DNA from: Magnetococcales bacterium
GTDB lineage: Bacteria; Pseudomonadota; Magnetococcia; Magnetococcales; Magnetaquicoccaceae
NCBI GenBank assembly: GCA_015231375.1
Contig: JADGBT010000031.1
Location: 1 to 45,416, forward strand
DNA length: 45,416 nt
Direction: 5' to 3'
Below, one piece after another: positions 17,908 to 28,707 of this stretch (positions within the stretch are counted from its first letter, which is position 1; each line of letters starts with the position of its first letter). The notes under the pieces were generated by a model that saw only the letters and a program-made list of their open reading frames with translations, was not told the DNA's origin and did not search any database. The position numbers and the translations under genes are program-made.

Positions 17908-20900
17908 ATGAGATTCTTTTTTTCCCGACTGACTCTGGGGGTCAAGACCGTGCTGATCGGCCTGTCGATCAGTCTGGTGGCCGGTGTGGTGCTGGATCAG
18001 TTCCACTCCCGTTTTTTCATGAGCCAAAGCTCCAGCGCCCTCAACGCCGAGCTGGCGCGCGAGATTCGCACCGTGCGCCATCGGCTCAAGCAGTTCAAGA
18101 ACCAGATCCCGGACACCATGACCTTGCTGGCGCACCACCGCAGGCTGATCGATCATCTGGTCAGCCCGCCGGCCACCTCGGAGCGGATCGTCCACCAGAA
18201 ACCTCCCTCCTGGCTGCCCCCGCCGAGCAGTTGGCACCATCTGCACGCCGAATGGATGCTACTGCTGGGGGGCGACGGTGGCATTCGGGAATCTTTTCAG
18301 GTGGACAAGCGAAAAGAACTGCTTCCCGCCTGGCTGGAAGAGTCGCTGCCGTTGCTGCTGGCCAAGAGTCTGGGTCAGATCCTGGTGATCGAGCAGGATC
18401 GTCGGCTGTATTTGTTGAGTACGACGCGGGTGAATCTGCCTCCTCGGGGGGAGGTGGCGGCCCATTTGATGATGATCAGCGCTCTTGACGACGCGCTGTT
18501 GGAAAGCATCTATCCCTTCATGAGCCAGGATGATCTCGGGGTGGCGATTCTGGTCGGCTCTCCGGCGCGGGTGGTGGCGGACAACATTCCGGGGAGCGTG
18601 CCGCGGAGTGTCGATGCGGATGCGGACGACGATGCGGACGATCCGCACCAGATCCTGAGTGGCCGGGGGGAGTATCTGATGCTGGGCAAGGAGTACGACG
18701 ACGACGGCGATACCGAGGCGCGGATCAATCTGTCGGTCTTCGTCAAGAAACAGCGTACCACCTTGTTCAGCGAACAACTGCTCGTGGTGGAGCGGCAGAT
18801 GCAGTTGGCCATGGGCGTGATCCTGGTGATGGCCTTTTTGTGGTTGGCGCTGCGGGAGGTGCGGCGCATTCGCGGATTGATTCAGCGCATGGCGTTCTTG
18901 TCCCGGAAGGAGCTGGATTCTCCGCTGGCGGTGGCCTCCGGCGGGGATGAGTTGACCTTGCTGGAAGATGTCTTCACCCGGTTGTGGGAGAAGAACCGTC
19001 TGACCCACACCTATCGCACCAACATCAACCGGATTCTGCACTCCGGTCTGGAGAGCCGCTCCTTGCACGAGGAGTTGCGTCAGGATATCGCCCTGGCCCT
19101 GAACGGTTGCGATCATTTCAGTTTCGGGAGCGGGGCCATTTTTCTGGCCCAGGGGGGTGCGTCGACGTTGCGGCTGGTGGCCCACGTCGGACTGGTTTCC
19201 GGGTCGGAGATGCTGTGCGACGGCATCGCCTTTCATGCCGATTGTCCCTGCGCGCGCGCCTTGAAGAGCGGCATGGCCATGTTCGACGGGTGCGACCGTT
19301 GCCGTCCCGCCCACGATGCGGCGCTGTCGGTGGCGGATGGACTGTATTGTCTGCCGATCCAGGGACAGGGGCAGACGTTGGGGGTTTTGGCCATTCCCAT
19401 GCGTCGGGATCATCTTCAGGGCGCCGACGAGGTGGAGTATCTGTGGACCGTGACCCACACCCTGGCCGGGATCATCGAGCGGTATCGCAAGGAGGAGGAG
19501 TTGGCTAGGGCCAAGGAGCAGGCGGAGTCGGCCAACCGGTTCAAGAGCGACTTTCTGGCCAACATGAGCCACGAAATCCGTACCCCCATGAATGCCATCA
19601 TCGGCATGGGTCATCTGTTGGCCAAGACCGATCTCAATGCCCGGCAGATGGACTATGTGGGCAAGATCACCACCGCGTGCCGGACCTTGCTGGGGATCAT
19701 CAATGACGTTCTGGACTTTTCCAAGATCGAGGCCAACCGGCTGCATCTGGATCCCATCCCCTTCGAGCTGGAGGCGGTGTTGCGGGATGTGGCGGATCTG
19801 ATCGTGGGCAAGGCCGAGGAGAAAGGGATCGAGTTCCTGCTGCACATCGCTCCTTCGACCCCGCCCTGGTTGATCGGGGATCCGTTGCGTCTGGGTCAGA
19901 TCCTGATCAATCTGGCCAGCAACGCGGTGAAGTTCACCCACAGCGGGGAGGTGGTGATCTCCGTGAGTCCGGAGCATCTGGGTTCGACTTTCGTCTGGTT
20001 GCGTTTTTCCGTGCGGGATACGGGGATCGGTTTGACTCCGGAACAGCAGGAACGGCTGTTTCAGGCGTTTGGTCAGGCGGAGAGTTCCATCACCCGTCAG
20101 TACGGGGGGACGGGATTGGGATTGGCCATCAGCAAGCGGCTGGTGACCATGATGGGCGGGGACATCACGGTGAGCAGCGCGCCGGAAAAGGGCAGTGATT
20201 TCAGTTTCCGGGCCGGTTTTTCGCTCCAGGAGCACGAGCCGGAGCGCATGCCGTTGACCCTGACCCATTTCCGCGAGTCCAAGGCTTTGATCGTGGATGA
20301 CAATGGTCCATTCTGCATGATCTTCAAAGACCTGCTCGCGCCCATCGTGCGGGAGGTGGTGACGGTGCCTTCCGGCAAGGCCGCGCTGCTGGAGTTGCGT
20401 CATGCCAGCGGGAGCCGGGCGGGTTATGATCTGGTGTTCGTGGACTGGAACATGCCGGAGATGGATGGCATCGAGATGATTCGCCGCATGCGCGAGGAGT
20501 TGGATCTGCCGCTCATGCCGGCCACGATTCTGGTGACCGCCCACGCGCGCGAAGACATTCTCCATCAGGTGGACCGGATCCATGTGGATGGATTGATTTT
20601 CAAGCCGGTCAGTCAATCCCAGTTGGTCAACGCGTTGATGGAGTTGCGGGCGGGCAAGTCGTTGCGCACCTGTCGCACCGGGGATTCGCTGGCGGTGGTC
20701 GAGGCGCGATTGCGGGAGCGCATCGGTGGGGCGCGGGTGGTGGTGGTGGACGACAGTCCCATCAACCAGCAGGTGGCGCGGGAGATTCTGGAGGATTGCG
20801 GTTTGACGGTCATCCTGGCCGGGAATGGCCGGGAGCTGGTGGAGCGGATGAGTCGGATGGTTCCCGGAGAGGTGGAGCTGATTTTCATGGATTTGCAGAT

Positions 20901-21831
20901 GCCGGTCATGGACGGTTTCACGGCCACGCGGGCGATCCGGGAGCAGTCTTGTTACCGGGATCTGCCCATTGTGGCCATGACCGCCAACGCCATGGTCGGG
21001 GATCGGGAACGTTCGTTGGCGGCGGGAATGAACGATCATGTGGCCAAGCCGATCGATCTGGCGGAGTTGCACGCCACGCTGGAACGCTGGTTGCCCCCCC
21101 GTTGCCGGATTCCGACCCTGGAGAGCGGGCGGGAAAAGGAGCAGGAGGAGCGGGAGCGTTCGGTTTCCGGCGGGGAGTCGCGTCTGTTGCCTGCCTGGCT
21201 GCCGGGTCTGGATCTGCGCGAGGCCTTGGCGCGGGTCAAGGGCAACGAACGGTTGTTGGGAGAGTTGCTGGTCGCGTTCTGCCGGGAGCATGGCGGGTCG
21301 GCGCAACGGATCCGGGAGCTGCTGGCGGCCGGTGAGCGGCAGGCTGCGTCCCGTCTGGCCCATGCGGTCAAAGGTCCGGCGGGCAATCTGGGCGCGCGCG
21401 AGCTGTGGGAGGCGGCCAGGGAGCTGGAACAACGGATTCTGGAGCGTGGGGATGAGCGGGACGACGGAGAGTTGATCCTCACCTTGAACCATTACGACAG
21501 CCGTTGGCCCGCTTTGATCCATTCCACCGCGCTTGTGGAAAAGAGTCTGTCGCGGAATGGTCGGACAGAGGCCGATTACGGTCCCGCGCCCCTGGAGAGT
21601 GAAGTGGGAGGATTGTTGCGTCGTTTGCGGGGGCTGCTGGCTGGTCACGATATGGATGCCCGCGTGCAGGCGGAGTTTCTGCGCGCTTTGCCTGTGGACG
21701 GGATGCGCGCTCCTTTGGTCGAGTCGTTTTTTGTCGCCATGAACGATCTGGATTATCGATCCGCTGGCCATCTGCTGGTACAAATCGCTTCCACTTTGTC
21801 CATCGATCTGGACGAGGAGTCTGTCGCATGA
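17908..21831 (+). CDS. Hybrid sensor histidine kinase with two receivers and HPt domain
   Basis: The 1307-residue phosphorelay protein has a membrane helix at about 12-30, a periplasmic sensor region to about 290 with an acidic [11 protein letters not shown] stretch, a second membrane helix ([18 protein letters not shown]), a GAF-like domain (about 370-530) with clustered cysteines (CPCARAL, CDRC), HisKA with H555 in [10 protein letters not shown], HATPase ([26 protein letters not shown]), receiver 1 with D846, receiver 2 with D995 and C-terminal HPt with H1152 in [10 protein letters not shown]. All relay residues are present, so a full His-Asp-His-Asp relay is possible. It overlaps the next gene by 4 bp and follows the binding-protein gene by 47 bp. 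No DNA-binding output is encoded here. Confidence 0.92.
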   Translation: MRFFFSRLTLGVKTVLIGLSISLVAGVVLDQFHSRFFMSQSSSALNAELAREIRTVRHRLKQFKNQIPDTMTLLAHHRRLIDHLVSPPATSERIVHQKPPSWLPPPSSWHHLHAEWMLLLGGDGGIRESFQVDKRKELLPAWLEESLPLLLAKSLGQILVIEQDRRLYLLSTTRVNLPPRGEVAAHLMMISALDDALLESIYPFMSQDDLGVAILVGSPARVVADNIPGSVPRSVDADADDDADDPHQILSGRGEYLMLGKEYDDDGDTEARINLSVFVKKQRTTLFSEQLLVVERQMQLAMGVILVMAFLWLALREVRRIRGLIQRMAFLSRKELDSPLAVASGGDELTLLEDVFTRLWEKNRLTHTYRTNINRILHSGLESRSLHEELRQDIALALNGCDHFSFGSGAIFLAQGGASTLRLVAHVGLVSGSEMLCDGIAFHADCPCARALKSGMAMFDGCDRCRPAHDAALSVADGLYCLPIQGQGQTLGVLAIPMRRDHLQGADEVEYLWTVTHTLAGIIERYRKEEELARAKEQAESANRFKSDFLANMSHEIRTPMNAIIGMGHLLAKTDLNARQMDYVGKITTACRTLLGIINDVLDFSKIEANRLHLDPIPFELEAVLRDVADLIVGKAEEKGIEFLLHIAPSTPPWLIGDPLRLGQILINLASNAVKFTHSGEVVISVSPEHLGSTFVWLRFSVRDTGIGLTPEQQERLFQAFGQAESSITRQYGGTGLGLAISKRLVTMMGGDITVSSAPEKGSDFSFRAGFSLQEHEPERMPLTLTHFRESKALIVDDNGPFCMIFKDLLAPIVREVVTVPSGKAALLELRHASGSRAGYDLVFVDWNMPEMDGIEMIRRMREELDLPLMPATILVTAHAREDILHQVDRIHVDGLIFKPVSQSQLVNALMELRAGKSLRTCRTGDSLAVVEARLRERIGGARVVVVDDSPINQQVAREILEDCGLTVILAGNGRELVERMSRMVPGEVELIFMDLQMPVMDGFTATRAIREQSCYRDLPIVAMTANAMVGDRERSLAAGMNDHVAKPIDLAELHATLERWLPPRCRIPTLESGREKEQEERERSVSGGESRLLPAWLPGLDLREALARVKGNERLLGELLVAFCREHGGSAQRIRELLAAGERQAASRLAHAVKGPAGNLGARELWEAARELEQRILERGDERDDGELILTLNHYDSRWPALIHSTALVEKSLSRNGRTEADYGPAPLESEVGGLLRRLRGLLAGHDMDARVQAEFLRALPVDGMRAPLVESFFVAMNDLDYRSAGHLLVQIASTLSIDLDEESVA

Positions 21832-22982
21832 CGACTGTTTCCGAGCCGGCCACCTTGTTGATCATCGACGACCAATCGGCCAACATCAAGGTGCTCAACG
21901 AGCTGCTGCGGGATGAGTATCGCATTCTGTTCGCCATCGAGAGTCGGGCCGGTCTGGAGATCGCGCGCGAGCGGTTGCCGGATCTGGTGCTGTTGGATGT
22001 GGTCATGCCGGACATGGATGGTCACGAGGTGTGTCGGTGTTTGAAACAGGATGAACGCACCCGCAACATTCCGGTCATTTTCATCACCTCGTTGCAGTTG
22101 AAGGAGTTCGAGACCGCCGGATTGCTGCTCGGGGCGGTGGATCACGTCACCAAGCCTTTTCATCCCGAGATCGTCAAGTTGCGCATTCAGAATCAACTGG
22201 AGTTGAAGCGTCATCGAGACCATCTGGAACAGATCGTGGCCCAGCAGACCGCGCAACTGCGTCTGGCCAAGGAGGCCGCCGAGGCGGGAGAGCGGGCCAA
22301 GCGCGATCTGCTGATGCTGTTCAGCCATGAATTGCGCACCCCGTTGCACGGCATCATCGGGTTTACCGATCTTTTGGTGAACTCGGGTGTCACGGAGGAG
22401 CAGAAGGAGTATCTCTCGGTGGTCAGCCGTTCTTCTCATGTGTTGGCGGACATGGTGGAAGGGATCCTGGAGTTGATGCAGATCGAACTCGACGCGCGTC
22501 CCACCTCTTTGGAACCCTTTGATCTGAAAGCCACCTTGCACGGAGTGCTGGAGCGGCACACGCGGGCGGCGCGGGAGAAGGGGTTGACCCTGGAGTTGCG
22601 GGGCGCGTTCGATACCCTGCCCGAGGTGGCGGGCAGTGCGCGGCATTTCGACCGGATCGTCGATCATCTGGTGCGCAATGCGATCAAATTCACCACCACC
22701 GGCGGGATTGTCGTCGGGGTGGAGGTTGTGGAGGATCGGCCCCATTATGTGCATGGTTTTGTCTCGGACACCGGGATCGGAATCGAGGAGGGGCATCGGG
22801 AGTTCATTTTGCAATACTTCACCCAAGTCGAGCGGGTGATGACCCGGCATCAGGGGGGATTGGGGTTGGGACTGGCCTATTGCCGCAAGGCCCTGGCCCG
22901 TTATTTCGAGGGACGACTCTGGCTGGAAAGCGTGCCCAACCAGGGCAGCACGTTTCATTTTGAGGCGCGTTTGTGCGGGTGA
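21828..22982 (+). CDS. Receiver-histidine kinase (response regulator with kinase output)
   Basis: The 384-residue protein has an N-terminal receiver (DD at 14-15, phospho-acceptor D57 in [14 protein letters not shown]109 in TKPF), a coiled linker ([21 protein letters not shown]), HisKA with H167 in [11 protein letters not shown], and HATPase ([21 protein letters not shown]). It has no membrane segment, so it is cytosolic. The ATGA overlap with the large hybrid kinase means coupled translation and probably a shared cascade, in which the HPt of the upstream protein could phosphorylate this receiver and thereby set kinase activity. The final output regulator is not in the cluster. Confidence 0.9.
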   Translation: MTTVSEPATLLIIDDQSANIKVLNELLRDEYRILFAIESRAGLEIARERLPDLVLLDVVMPDMDGHEVCRCLKQDERTRNIPVIFITSLQLKEFETAGLLLGAVDHVTKPFHPEIVKLRIQNQLELKRHRDHLEQIVAQQTAQLRLAKEAAEAGERAKRDLLMLFSHELRTPLHGIIGFTDLLVNSGVTEEQKEYLSVVSRSSHVLADMVEGILELMQIELDARPTSLEPFDLKATLHGVLERHTRAAREKGLTLELRGAFDTLPEVAGSARHFDRIVDHLVRNAIKFTTTGGIVVGVEVVEDRPHYVHGFVSDTGIGIEEGHREFILQYFTQVERVMTRHQGGLGLGLAYCRKALARYFEGRLWLESVPNQGSTFHFEARLCG

Positions 22983-22999
22983 TTTCTTATGGTTAAGGA

Positions 23000-23027
23000 T
23001 TGATTCAGGATCGGGTGCGTGTTATCG
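23000..23027 (+). promoter_or_regulatory. Possible sigma-70-like promoter before the chemoreceptor gene
   Basis: TTGATT, a 16-bp spacer and TTATCG lie 43 bp upstream of the chemoreceptor ATG. The -10 match is weak, so this is tentative. No sigma-28 or sigma-54 consensus was recognised in the 88-bp gap. Confidence 0.25.
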
Positions 23028-23070
23028 TGCGGACTGCTGTTATCGATGAACCGACTGGTGGGGGGGGAAG

Positions 23071-25113
23071 ATGAAACTCAATCTTATGGCAAAAGTGGCG
23101 ATGGCTTTCGCCTCGGTTTTGTTGATCACTATTATAATTGCTGTGAATGGGTGGCGTGGTCTGGATGGGGTGAGCAAACGGGTTCACAATACGACCACGA
23201 TTGCCAGGATCCAGGCCGAGGCGACCAATATTTTGCGGGCCGAGCGGAATTTTCTCGAAGATCAGGACCAGGCGCATCTGGATCTGGCCATCAAGGCGGC
23301 GACGGCCATTCAGGGCAAGTCCGCCGAGGTCCGGGAGGCCTTCCAGGATCCGGCGGACAAAGAGCGCATGAACCGGGTGATCCAGGTGGCTGCGGAGTAT
23401 GGCCGGTTGTTCACCGCGCTGATCGAGGTGAGCCGGAAGATTACTGTGGCCAAGGCGCGGATGCAACAGGCTTCCGAGACGGTGATCGCGGCGGTTCATA
23501 CGGTGAAACAGGCGCAAACCGATAAATTGCGCGCCATCGGAGAGACGCTGAACACCTTCACGTGCTTGAAGGATCTTCAGTCCCAGATGGACAATCGTCT
23601 CAGGAAGATCAACAGCAGCAGCGACATGGGGATGCTGCTCATGGCGGCCCGGATCGGGGAGTATGAGGTGATCAACACCATGGGCGAGGATGCCAAGGTG
23701 ATCGAGCATACCCGTTCCGAGGTGGCCAAGGCCCTGAAGCTCGCCACCGACATGACCGCCTCTTTCACCGATCCCAAGGATCAGGAGGTCGGCAAAAAGG
23801 TCGAGGCGGCATTCGGGGTCTATCTGGTGGCGTTCGACGCCCTGCTGGCCCAGTTGCACGAGCAGGAGAAGGATGAACAGGCCATGGTCGCCGGTCGTCA
23901 GCAACTCACCCAGGTGATCGACGAAGTGGTGGACGGGCAACAGAAGAAACTGGAGGCCGAGGTGATGACTGCGGAATCCTTCATTCTGGTCGGCAGTCTG
24001 ATCGCGGTCCTCGTGGGCACGCTGATCGCTTATTTCTTCTCTTTGAGTCTGGTCAAGGCGGTCACCGGGTGCATTGGCAACATGTCGAGCATGGCCGAGG
24101 GCAATCTGGCGATCCGTTGTGTCACCACCCGCGCCGACGAGTTGGGCAGCATGTCGAAGGCCATCGACGCGGTGGCGGTGAAATTGCGCGAGGTGGTCGA
24201 TGAAGTGACCCAATCGGTGGCCAATGTCACCTCCGGTTCGCTGCAACTCTCCTCGTCGGCCCAGACCCTCTCCGAGGGGGCCACCTCCCAGGCGGCCAGC
24301 ATCGAGGAGACCTCTTCGGCCATGGAGCAGATGACCAGCACCATCGCCAAGAACATGGACAACGCCATGACCACCGAAAAGATCGCCCTTTCGGCCTCCC
24401 AGGATGCCGCCGAAGGGGGAGAGGCGGTGTCGCAGGCGGTGTCGGCCATGAAGGAGATCGCCGGCAAGATTTCGATCATCGAGGAGATCGCCCGTCAGAC
24501 CAATCTGCTCGCCTTGAACGCCGCCATCGAGGCGGCCCGGGCCGGGGAGCATGGCAAGGGCTTTGCCGTGGTGGCCGCCGAGGTGCGCAAACTGGCGGAA
24601 CGAAGCCAGTCCGCAGCGGGTGAGATCAGCCAGTTGTCCGCCACCAGCGTGGGCGTGGCCGAACGGGCCGGAGAGATCATCAACAAGCTGGTGCCGGACA
24701 TCCAGCGGACCTCGGAGCTGGTGCAAGAGATCTCCTCCTCCAGCCGGGAGCAGAGTCAGGGCGCGGTGCAGATCAATCAGGCGATCCAGCAGTTGGACCG
24801 GGTGATCCAGCAGAATGCCGGGGCCTCCGAAGAGATGGCCGCCACCGCCGAGGAGTTGAATTCCCAGGCCGAACAACTCAGGCAGGCGATTGGTTTCTTC
24901 CGGACCGGCGCCAATCCGGCCATGCCGGGCCGCTCGGCGCGGTCTGCCACGGTGCTGGAAACGGGTGGCGTATCCTTGTCGCTGACCGACCGGACGCGCC
25001 AGACCGCCAAACCGATGGCCCGCAAACCGGCGGCTTTGCCGGCTCCGGGGCAGTCCGGCGGGGGGCGCGCGTCCCATGCCGCAAACCTGGACGACGAATT
25101 CGAGCGCATGTGA
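23071..25113 (+). CDS. Methyl-accepting chemotaxis protein with helical periplasmic sensor (HBM-like)
   Basis: The 680-residue chemoreceptor has TM1 at residues 8-26, a long all-helical periplasmic domain (about 30-310) resembling the HBM (helical bimodular) sensor type, and TM2 ([26 protein letters not shown]). HAMP follows, then a signalling hairpin whose tip [32 protein letters not shown] is the near-invariant CheA/CheW-contact motif. HBM receptors of known ligand bind organic acids; the ligand here is unknown. The C-terminal about 70 residues are low-complexity and end DEFERM, with no NWETF-type pentapeptide. GGGGGGGGAAG directly precedes the ATG. It may belong with the preceding signalling genes. 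Confidence 0.93.
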   Translation: MKLNLMAKVAMAFASVLLITIIIAVNGWRGLDGVSKRVHNTTTIARIQAEATNILRAERNFLEDQDQAHLDLAIKAATAIQGKSAEVREAFQDPADKERMNRVIQVAAEYGRLFTALIEVSRKITVAKARMQQASETVIAAVHTVKQAQTDKLRAIGETLNTFTCLKDLQSQMDNRLRKINSSSDMGMLLMAARIGEYEVINTMGEDAKVIEHTRSEVAKALKLATDMTASFTDPKDQEVGKKVEAAFGVYLVAFDALLAQLHEQEKDEQAMVAGRQQLTQVIDEVVDGQQKKLEAEVMTAESFILVGSLIAVLVGTLIAYFFSLSLVKAVTGCIGNMSSMAEGNLAIRCVTTRADELGSMSKAIDAVAVKLREVVDEVTQSVANVTSGSLQLSSSAQTLSEGATSQAASIEETSSAMEQMTSTIAKNMDNAMTTEKIALSASQDAAEGGEAVSQAVSAMKEIAGKISIIEEIARQTNLLALNAAIEAARAGEHGKGFAVVAAEVRKLAERSQSAAGEISQLSATSVGVAERAGEIINKLVPDIQRTSELVQEISSSSREQSQGAVQINQAIQQLDRVIQQNAGASEEMAATAEELNSQAEQLRQAIGFFRTGANPAMPGRSARSATVLETGGVSLSLTDRTRQTAKPMARKPAALPAPGQSGGGRASHAANLDDEFERM

Positions 25114-25148
25114 TCCCACGACCGTTTGCCTTGACAAGGAGAACCATC

Positions 25149-25706
25149 ATGACCCATCCGAACGGATGTCGTACCGGGGATCACCATCCGGATTCCCTGA
25201 CCATCAGCCGCCGCCATTTTCTGCGCCTGACCGCCGCCACGGCTGGTGGCGTGGCGCTTTATTCCTCTTTCGTGCCCGGCGTGCTGCACGCGGCGGGACA
25301 TACCGATGCGCTGTTGCTCAGTTGCATGGATTATCGGCTGATCAATCAGATCGAGCATTACATGTTCAAGCGCTGCATGCGCACCAAATACGACCATGTG
25401 ATCCTGGCCGGAGCCTCTCTGGGAGCCTTGAACGACAAGTTTCCCGCCTGGGGTCAGACCTTCTGGGATCATCTGGACGTGGCCAAGAAGCTCCACGACA
25501 TCCGCTCGGTGATCATCATGGATCATCGGGATTGCGGAGCATACAAGGTGATCCTGGGGGAGGATCTTTCCAAGGATCCCCAGAAGGAGACCACGGTCCA
25601 CAAGGCTCAGCTGGAAAAACTGGCCGCTGCGGTCAAGAAGAAATATCCGGAACTGGGAATCGAACTGCTGCTCATGGGGCTGGATGGGGAGGTGGAGACC
25701 CTGTAA
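25149..25706 (+). CDS. Tat-exported beta-carbonic-anhydrase-like protein
   Basis: The 185-residue product has a twin-arginine signal (SRRHFLRLTAATAGGVALYSS, cleavage near VLHA-AG), so it should fold in the cytoplasm and be exported. The mature part has the beta-carbonic-anhydrase zinc-site pattern: Cys-x-Asp-x-Arg in CMDYRL and His-x-x-Cys in DHRDCGAY, giving the usual Cys-His-Cys ligands and Asp-Arg dyad. It is shorter than many beta-CAs (about 200-220). Hydration of CO2 in the periplasm is a reasonable inference; this family branch is often annotated only as carbonic-anhydrase-like. It is followed after 5 bp by the UV endonuclease gene. Confidence 0.8.
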   Translation: MTHPNGCRTGDHHPDSLTISRRHFLRLTAATAGGVALYSSFVPGVLHAAGHTDALLLSCMDYRLINQIEHYMFKRCMRTKYDHVILAGASLGALNDKFPAWGQTFWDHLDVAKKLHDIRSVIIMDHRDCGAYKVILGEDLSKDPQKETTVHKAQLEKLAAAVKKKYPELGIELLLMGLDGEVETL

Positions 25707-25711
25707 CCGTC

Positions 25712-26140
25712 ATGAGACTGTGGACCCTGCATCCAGCCTGTCTGGACCCTCAGGGGCTGGTGGCGGTGTGGCGCGAGGGATTGCTGGCGCAAAAGGTGTT
25801 GCGTGGCTTGACCCGTGGCTATCGCCATCATCCCCAGTTGATCCGTTTTCGGCAGACGGATGATCCGATCGGAGCGGTGGTGGCCTATTTGCGGGGGGTG
25901 GAACAAGAGGCGGCACGTCGGGGATACCGTTTCGACCCGACCCGTCTGGGGCCGGAGCGCTGGTCGGGTACGATGCCGGAGAGCGTTGGTCAGCTCGATT
26001 TTGAATGGCGCCATCTGTTGGCCAAGGTGGCGATCCGTTCTCCGGCCCATTATGCCACCATCCAGGGGGTGATCCGACCCGATCCCCATCCGCTGTTCAC
26101 GCTGATCGACGGGCCAAAACGGGACTGGGAAAAGGGGTGA
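25712..26140 (+). CDS. Pyrimidine dimer DNA glycosylase / endonuclease V-like
   Basis: The 142-residue product has the pattern MRLWTLHP..LD..GLVAVWREGLLAQKVL, then TRGYRHHPQLIRF and AVVAYLRGVEQEAARRGYRFD, which I associate with bacterial proteins of the pyrimidine-dimer glycosylase (endonuclease V, Pyr_excise) family. These excise UV-induced cyclobutane dimers by base-excision chemistry. The length is close to that of T4 endonuclease V (138). ATG 25712 lies 5 bp after the carbonic-anhydrase-like stop, so the genes are probably co-transcribed although unrelated in function. Catalytic residues were not assigned one by one. Confidence 0.75.
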   Translation: MRLWTLHPACLDPQGLVAVWREGLLAQKVLRGLTRGYRHHPQLIRFRQTDDPIGAVVAYLRGVEQEAARRGYRFDPTRLGPERWSGTMPESVGQLDFEWRHLLAKVAIRSPAHYATIQGVIRPDPHPLFTLIDGPKRDWEKG

Positions 26141-26173
26141 CCGGGTGACTGGAAAAAAGGTGACTGGAAAAAC
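26121..26173 (+). repeat. Three imperfect short direct repeats at the end of the UV endonuclease gene
   Basis: GGGACTGGGAAAAGGG, GGGTGACTGGAAAAAA and AGGTGACTGGAAAAAC follow one another across the stop codon (26138-26140) and just beyond. This looks like local slippage duplication of the 3' end; no larger element is attached. Confidence 0.6.
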
Positions 26174-26201
26174 AAGCTGACCGGATAAGGCCGTCGGTTT
26201 T

Positions 26202-27203
26202 TCAAAGCTCCATGGTCCGCATGTGCCGGATCAGATCCAGCACCCGGTGGGCGTAGCTCCATTCGTTGTTGTACCAGCTTAATATCTTGACCGTGCTTTC
26301 GATCACCCGCGTGGAAAGGCCGTCCACGATCGAGGAGCGGGGATCCTCCCGGTAGTCGCTGGAGACCAGCGGATCCATGGAAAAGCCCAGGTAGCGGCTC
26401 TGGGAAGCGCGCAGCACCTCGTTGACCGCGTCGGTGTTGGTGGGACGTTCCACCTCCATCACCATGTCCACCAACGAGACATTGGCCACGGGAACCCGTA
26501 CCGACAGCCCGTCGAAACGTCCCGCCAGCTCCGGAATCACCAGTCCGATGGCGGCGGCGGCTCCGGTGGTGGTGGGAATCAGGGAGGTGGCTGCCGAACG
26601 GGCGCGGCGCAGATCGTTGTGGGGGGCGTCCAGCAGACGTTGATCGGCGGTGTAGGAGTGGATGGTGGTGAGCAGACCTCGCCGCACGCCGAAATGGTCC
26701 AGAATCACCCGTACCACCGGAGCCAGACAGTTGGTGGTGCATGAGGCGTTGGAGACCACCCGGTCTTGATCCGGGTCGTATTCGTCTTCGTTGATTCCCA
26801 TTACCAAAGTTTTAACTTCTCCTTTGGCCGGAGCGGAGATCACCACCCGGCGCGCTCCCCCCTTGAGATGGGCGGAGGCGGTGGCCAGATTGGCGAAGCG
26901 TCCGGTGGACTCGATCACGTAGTCCGCCCCGTGGCGGTGCCAGGGAATGGCGCCCGGATCCGGTTCGGCCAGCAGGGTGGTGGGATGTCCGTTTACGGTC
27001 AGGGTGGTGCCGGACAGGGACACGGATCCTTTCCATGGCCCCATGAAGGAGTCGTACTGGAACAGATGGGTCAGGATTTCCGGCGTGGACAGATCGTTGA
27101 CCGCCACCACCCGAAGATCGTTGAACAGGGGGTCGCTGGCCGCAGCCCGGAAAATGGCCCGGCCAATGCGACCGAACCCATTGATGCCAATGCGAATGGT
27201 CAT
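26202..27203 (-). CDS. gap: Glyceraldehyde-3-phosphate dehydrogenase, type I
   Basis: The 333-residue enzyme catalyses the NAD(P)-dependent step from glyceraldehyde-3-phosphate to 1,3-bisphosphoglycerate. It has N-terminal TIRIGINGFGRIGR, the catalytic Cys in SNASCTTNCLAPV, the HSYTADQRLLD loop and C-terminal SWYNNEWSYAHRV. Asp in AVNDLSTPE fits NAD preference. ATG 27203 gives the canonical N-terminus. Erythrose-4-phosphate dehydrogenase is the close alternative, but SCTTNC and LLD..H.DLRRAR fit GAPDH. No pgk or fba neighbours. The 293-bp divergent region to alaC (27204-27496) holds both promoters; I found no confident boxes there. Confidence 0.92.
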   Translation of the reverse strand: MTIRIGINGFGRIGRAIFRAAASDPLFNDLRVVAVNDLSTPEILTHLFQYDSFMGPWKGSVSLSGTTLTVNGHPTTLLAEPDPGAIPWHRHGADYVIESTGRFANLATASAHLKGGARRVVISAPAKGEVKTLVMGINEDEYDPDQDRVVSNASCTTNCLAPVVRVILDHFGVRRGLLTTIHSYTADQRLLDAPHNDLRRARSAATSLIPTTTGAAAAIGLVIPELAGRFDGLSVRVPVANVSLVDMVMEVERPTNTDAVNEVLRASQSRYLGFSMDPLVSSDYREDPRSSIVDGLSTRVIESTVKILSWYNNEWSYAHRVLDLIRHMRTMEL

Positions 27204-27496
27204 GTAGTCATCCCCGATGGGGTAATGGAGGCGGTGCGCTCTGGAAAAAAAAACGCCATCGCCTTTTGGCAAACACGCGGTTTCACATTTTGCCAGAGGT
27301 GGTATCCACTGTTCAAGGCGTCATGATCGGAAGCGTACTAAAGATCGGGTTGGCGGGTGGAGGGCGCATCCGCGTCACGCCGATGACGGGCAAGACGATT
27401 TTCACTTTTGCCGCGCCGGACGATGGGGTATGCTCGACGGCGTGGAATTATCGATTCTAAAGATGCCCCTCAACCCCCCTTCGTCGATATCCGGCC

Positions 27497-28687
27497 ATGG
27501 AAGAATTTCAACGAATCAAAAGACTTCCCCCTTACGTCTTCGCGGCGGTCAATGATCTCAAGTACGCCGCCCGGCAAAGGGGCGAGGATATCATCGACTT
27601 CGGCATGGGCAATCCCGATCAGCCTACTCCCAAGCACATCGTGGATCGTCTGTGCGAGGCGGCCCAGGAGGGTCGCAACCATCGCTATTCGGTCTCCAAG
27701 GGGATCCATGGGTTGAGAAAGGCCATCTGTGCCTATTATCAACGCCGTTTTCAGGTCGAACTCGACCCCAATACCGAAGCCATCGTCACCATCGGCTCCA
27801 AAGAGGGCATCTCCCACCTCGCCTTGGCCATGACCAATCCGGGGGATACGGTGCTGGTGCCCAATCCCACCTATCCGATCCACGTCTACGCCTTTGTCCT
27901 GGCCGGAGCCGACATCCGTCATGTGCCGCTGATGCCCAATTCCGACTTCTTCGAGGAATTGACCCAGGCCATGCGCACCTCCTGGCCCAAGCCGAAGACC
28001 TTGGTAATCAATTTCCCCTCCAATCCGACCGCCCAGGTGGTTGATCTGGATTTCTACTACAAGGTCAACGAGTTCGCGCGGGAACACGACCTGTTCGTCA
28101 TCTCCGACATCGCCTATGCCGATATCTGCTACGACGGCTATCAGGCCCCGAGCATGTTGCAGGTTCCAGGTGCCAAGGATCGTTGCATCGAGTTTCACTC
28201 CCTGTCCAAGACCTACAACATGCCTGGCTGGCGGGTGGGATTCGGCGTGGGATGTCCCCGGCTGGTCTACGCCCTGGCGCGCATCAAGTCCTATCTCGAC
28301 TATGGCATGTTCCAGCCCATCCAGATCGCCGCCGCCGTGGCCCTGAACGGACCCCAGGAGTGCATCCAGGAACATTGCGAAACCTACCGCATCCGCCGCG
28401 ACTTGCTGGTGGATGGCCTGAGCCGTTCCGGCTGGCGGGTGGACAAGCCCAAGGCCTCGATGTTCGTGTGGGCGGAAATTCCCCAGGAGTTCAAACATCT
28501 GGGATCTTTGGAGTTCTCCAAGATGCTGCTCAAGGAGGCCAAGGTGGCGGTCAGCCCCGGCGTTGGGTTTGGTCAGTATGGGGATGACTACGTGCGTCTC
28601 GCCTTGATCGAGAACGAACATCGTACCCGGCAGGCCGTGCGGGGCATCCGCCGGTTCATGAATCTCGGCGGCGACATCGCCTCTTGA
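27497..28687 (+). CDS. alaC: Class I/II aminotransferase, AlaC-type alanine transaminase
   Basis: The 396-residue PLP enzyme starts [22 protein letters not shown] and has the [10 protein letters not shown] substrate segment, [21 protein letters not shown] and the Schiff-base lysine in [15 protein letters not shown]. These match AlaC (YfdZ), which makes alanine from pyruvate and glutamate; related subfamilies act on aspartate or LL-diaminopimelate. In many proteobacteria such a gene directly precedes homoserine dehydrogenase, as here, so a link to aspartate-family synthesis is plausible. Confidence 0.88.
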   Translation: MEEFQRIKRLPPYVFAAVNDLKYAARQRGEDIIDFGMGNPDQPTPKHIVDRLCEAAQEGRNHRYSVSKGIHGLRKAICAYYQRRFQVELDPNTEAIVTIGSKEGISHLALAMTNPGDTVLVPNPTYPIHVYAFVLAGADIRHVPLMPNSDFFEELTQAMRTSWPKPKTLVINFPSNPTAQVVDLDFYYKVNEFAREHDLFVISDIAYADICYDGYQAPSMLQVPGAKDRCIEFHSLSKTYNMPGWRVGFGVGCPRLVYALARIKSYLDYGMFQPIQIAAAVALNGPQECIQEHCETYRIRRDLLVDGLSRSGWRVDKPKASMFVWAEIPQEFKHLGSLEFSKMLLKEAKVAVSPGVGFGQYGDDYVRLALIENEHRTRQAVRGIRRFMNLGGDIAS

Positions 28688-28707
28688 TGGTCCTGGGAGG
28701 ATCGACT

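Noticed and set aside
18259-21783. Long minus-strand open frame opposite the hybrid kinase (about 1170 codons)
   Set aside because: It is an antisense shadow in GC-rich DNA; the plus-strand product has all kinase, receiver and HPt motifs.
26178-26202. Possible terminator between the UV endonuclease and gap genes
   Set aside because: Only a 4-bp stem (ACCG/CGGT) before five T residues; too weak to call.
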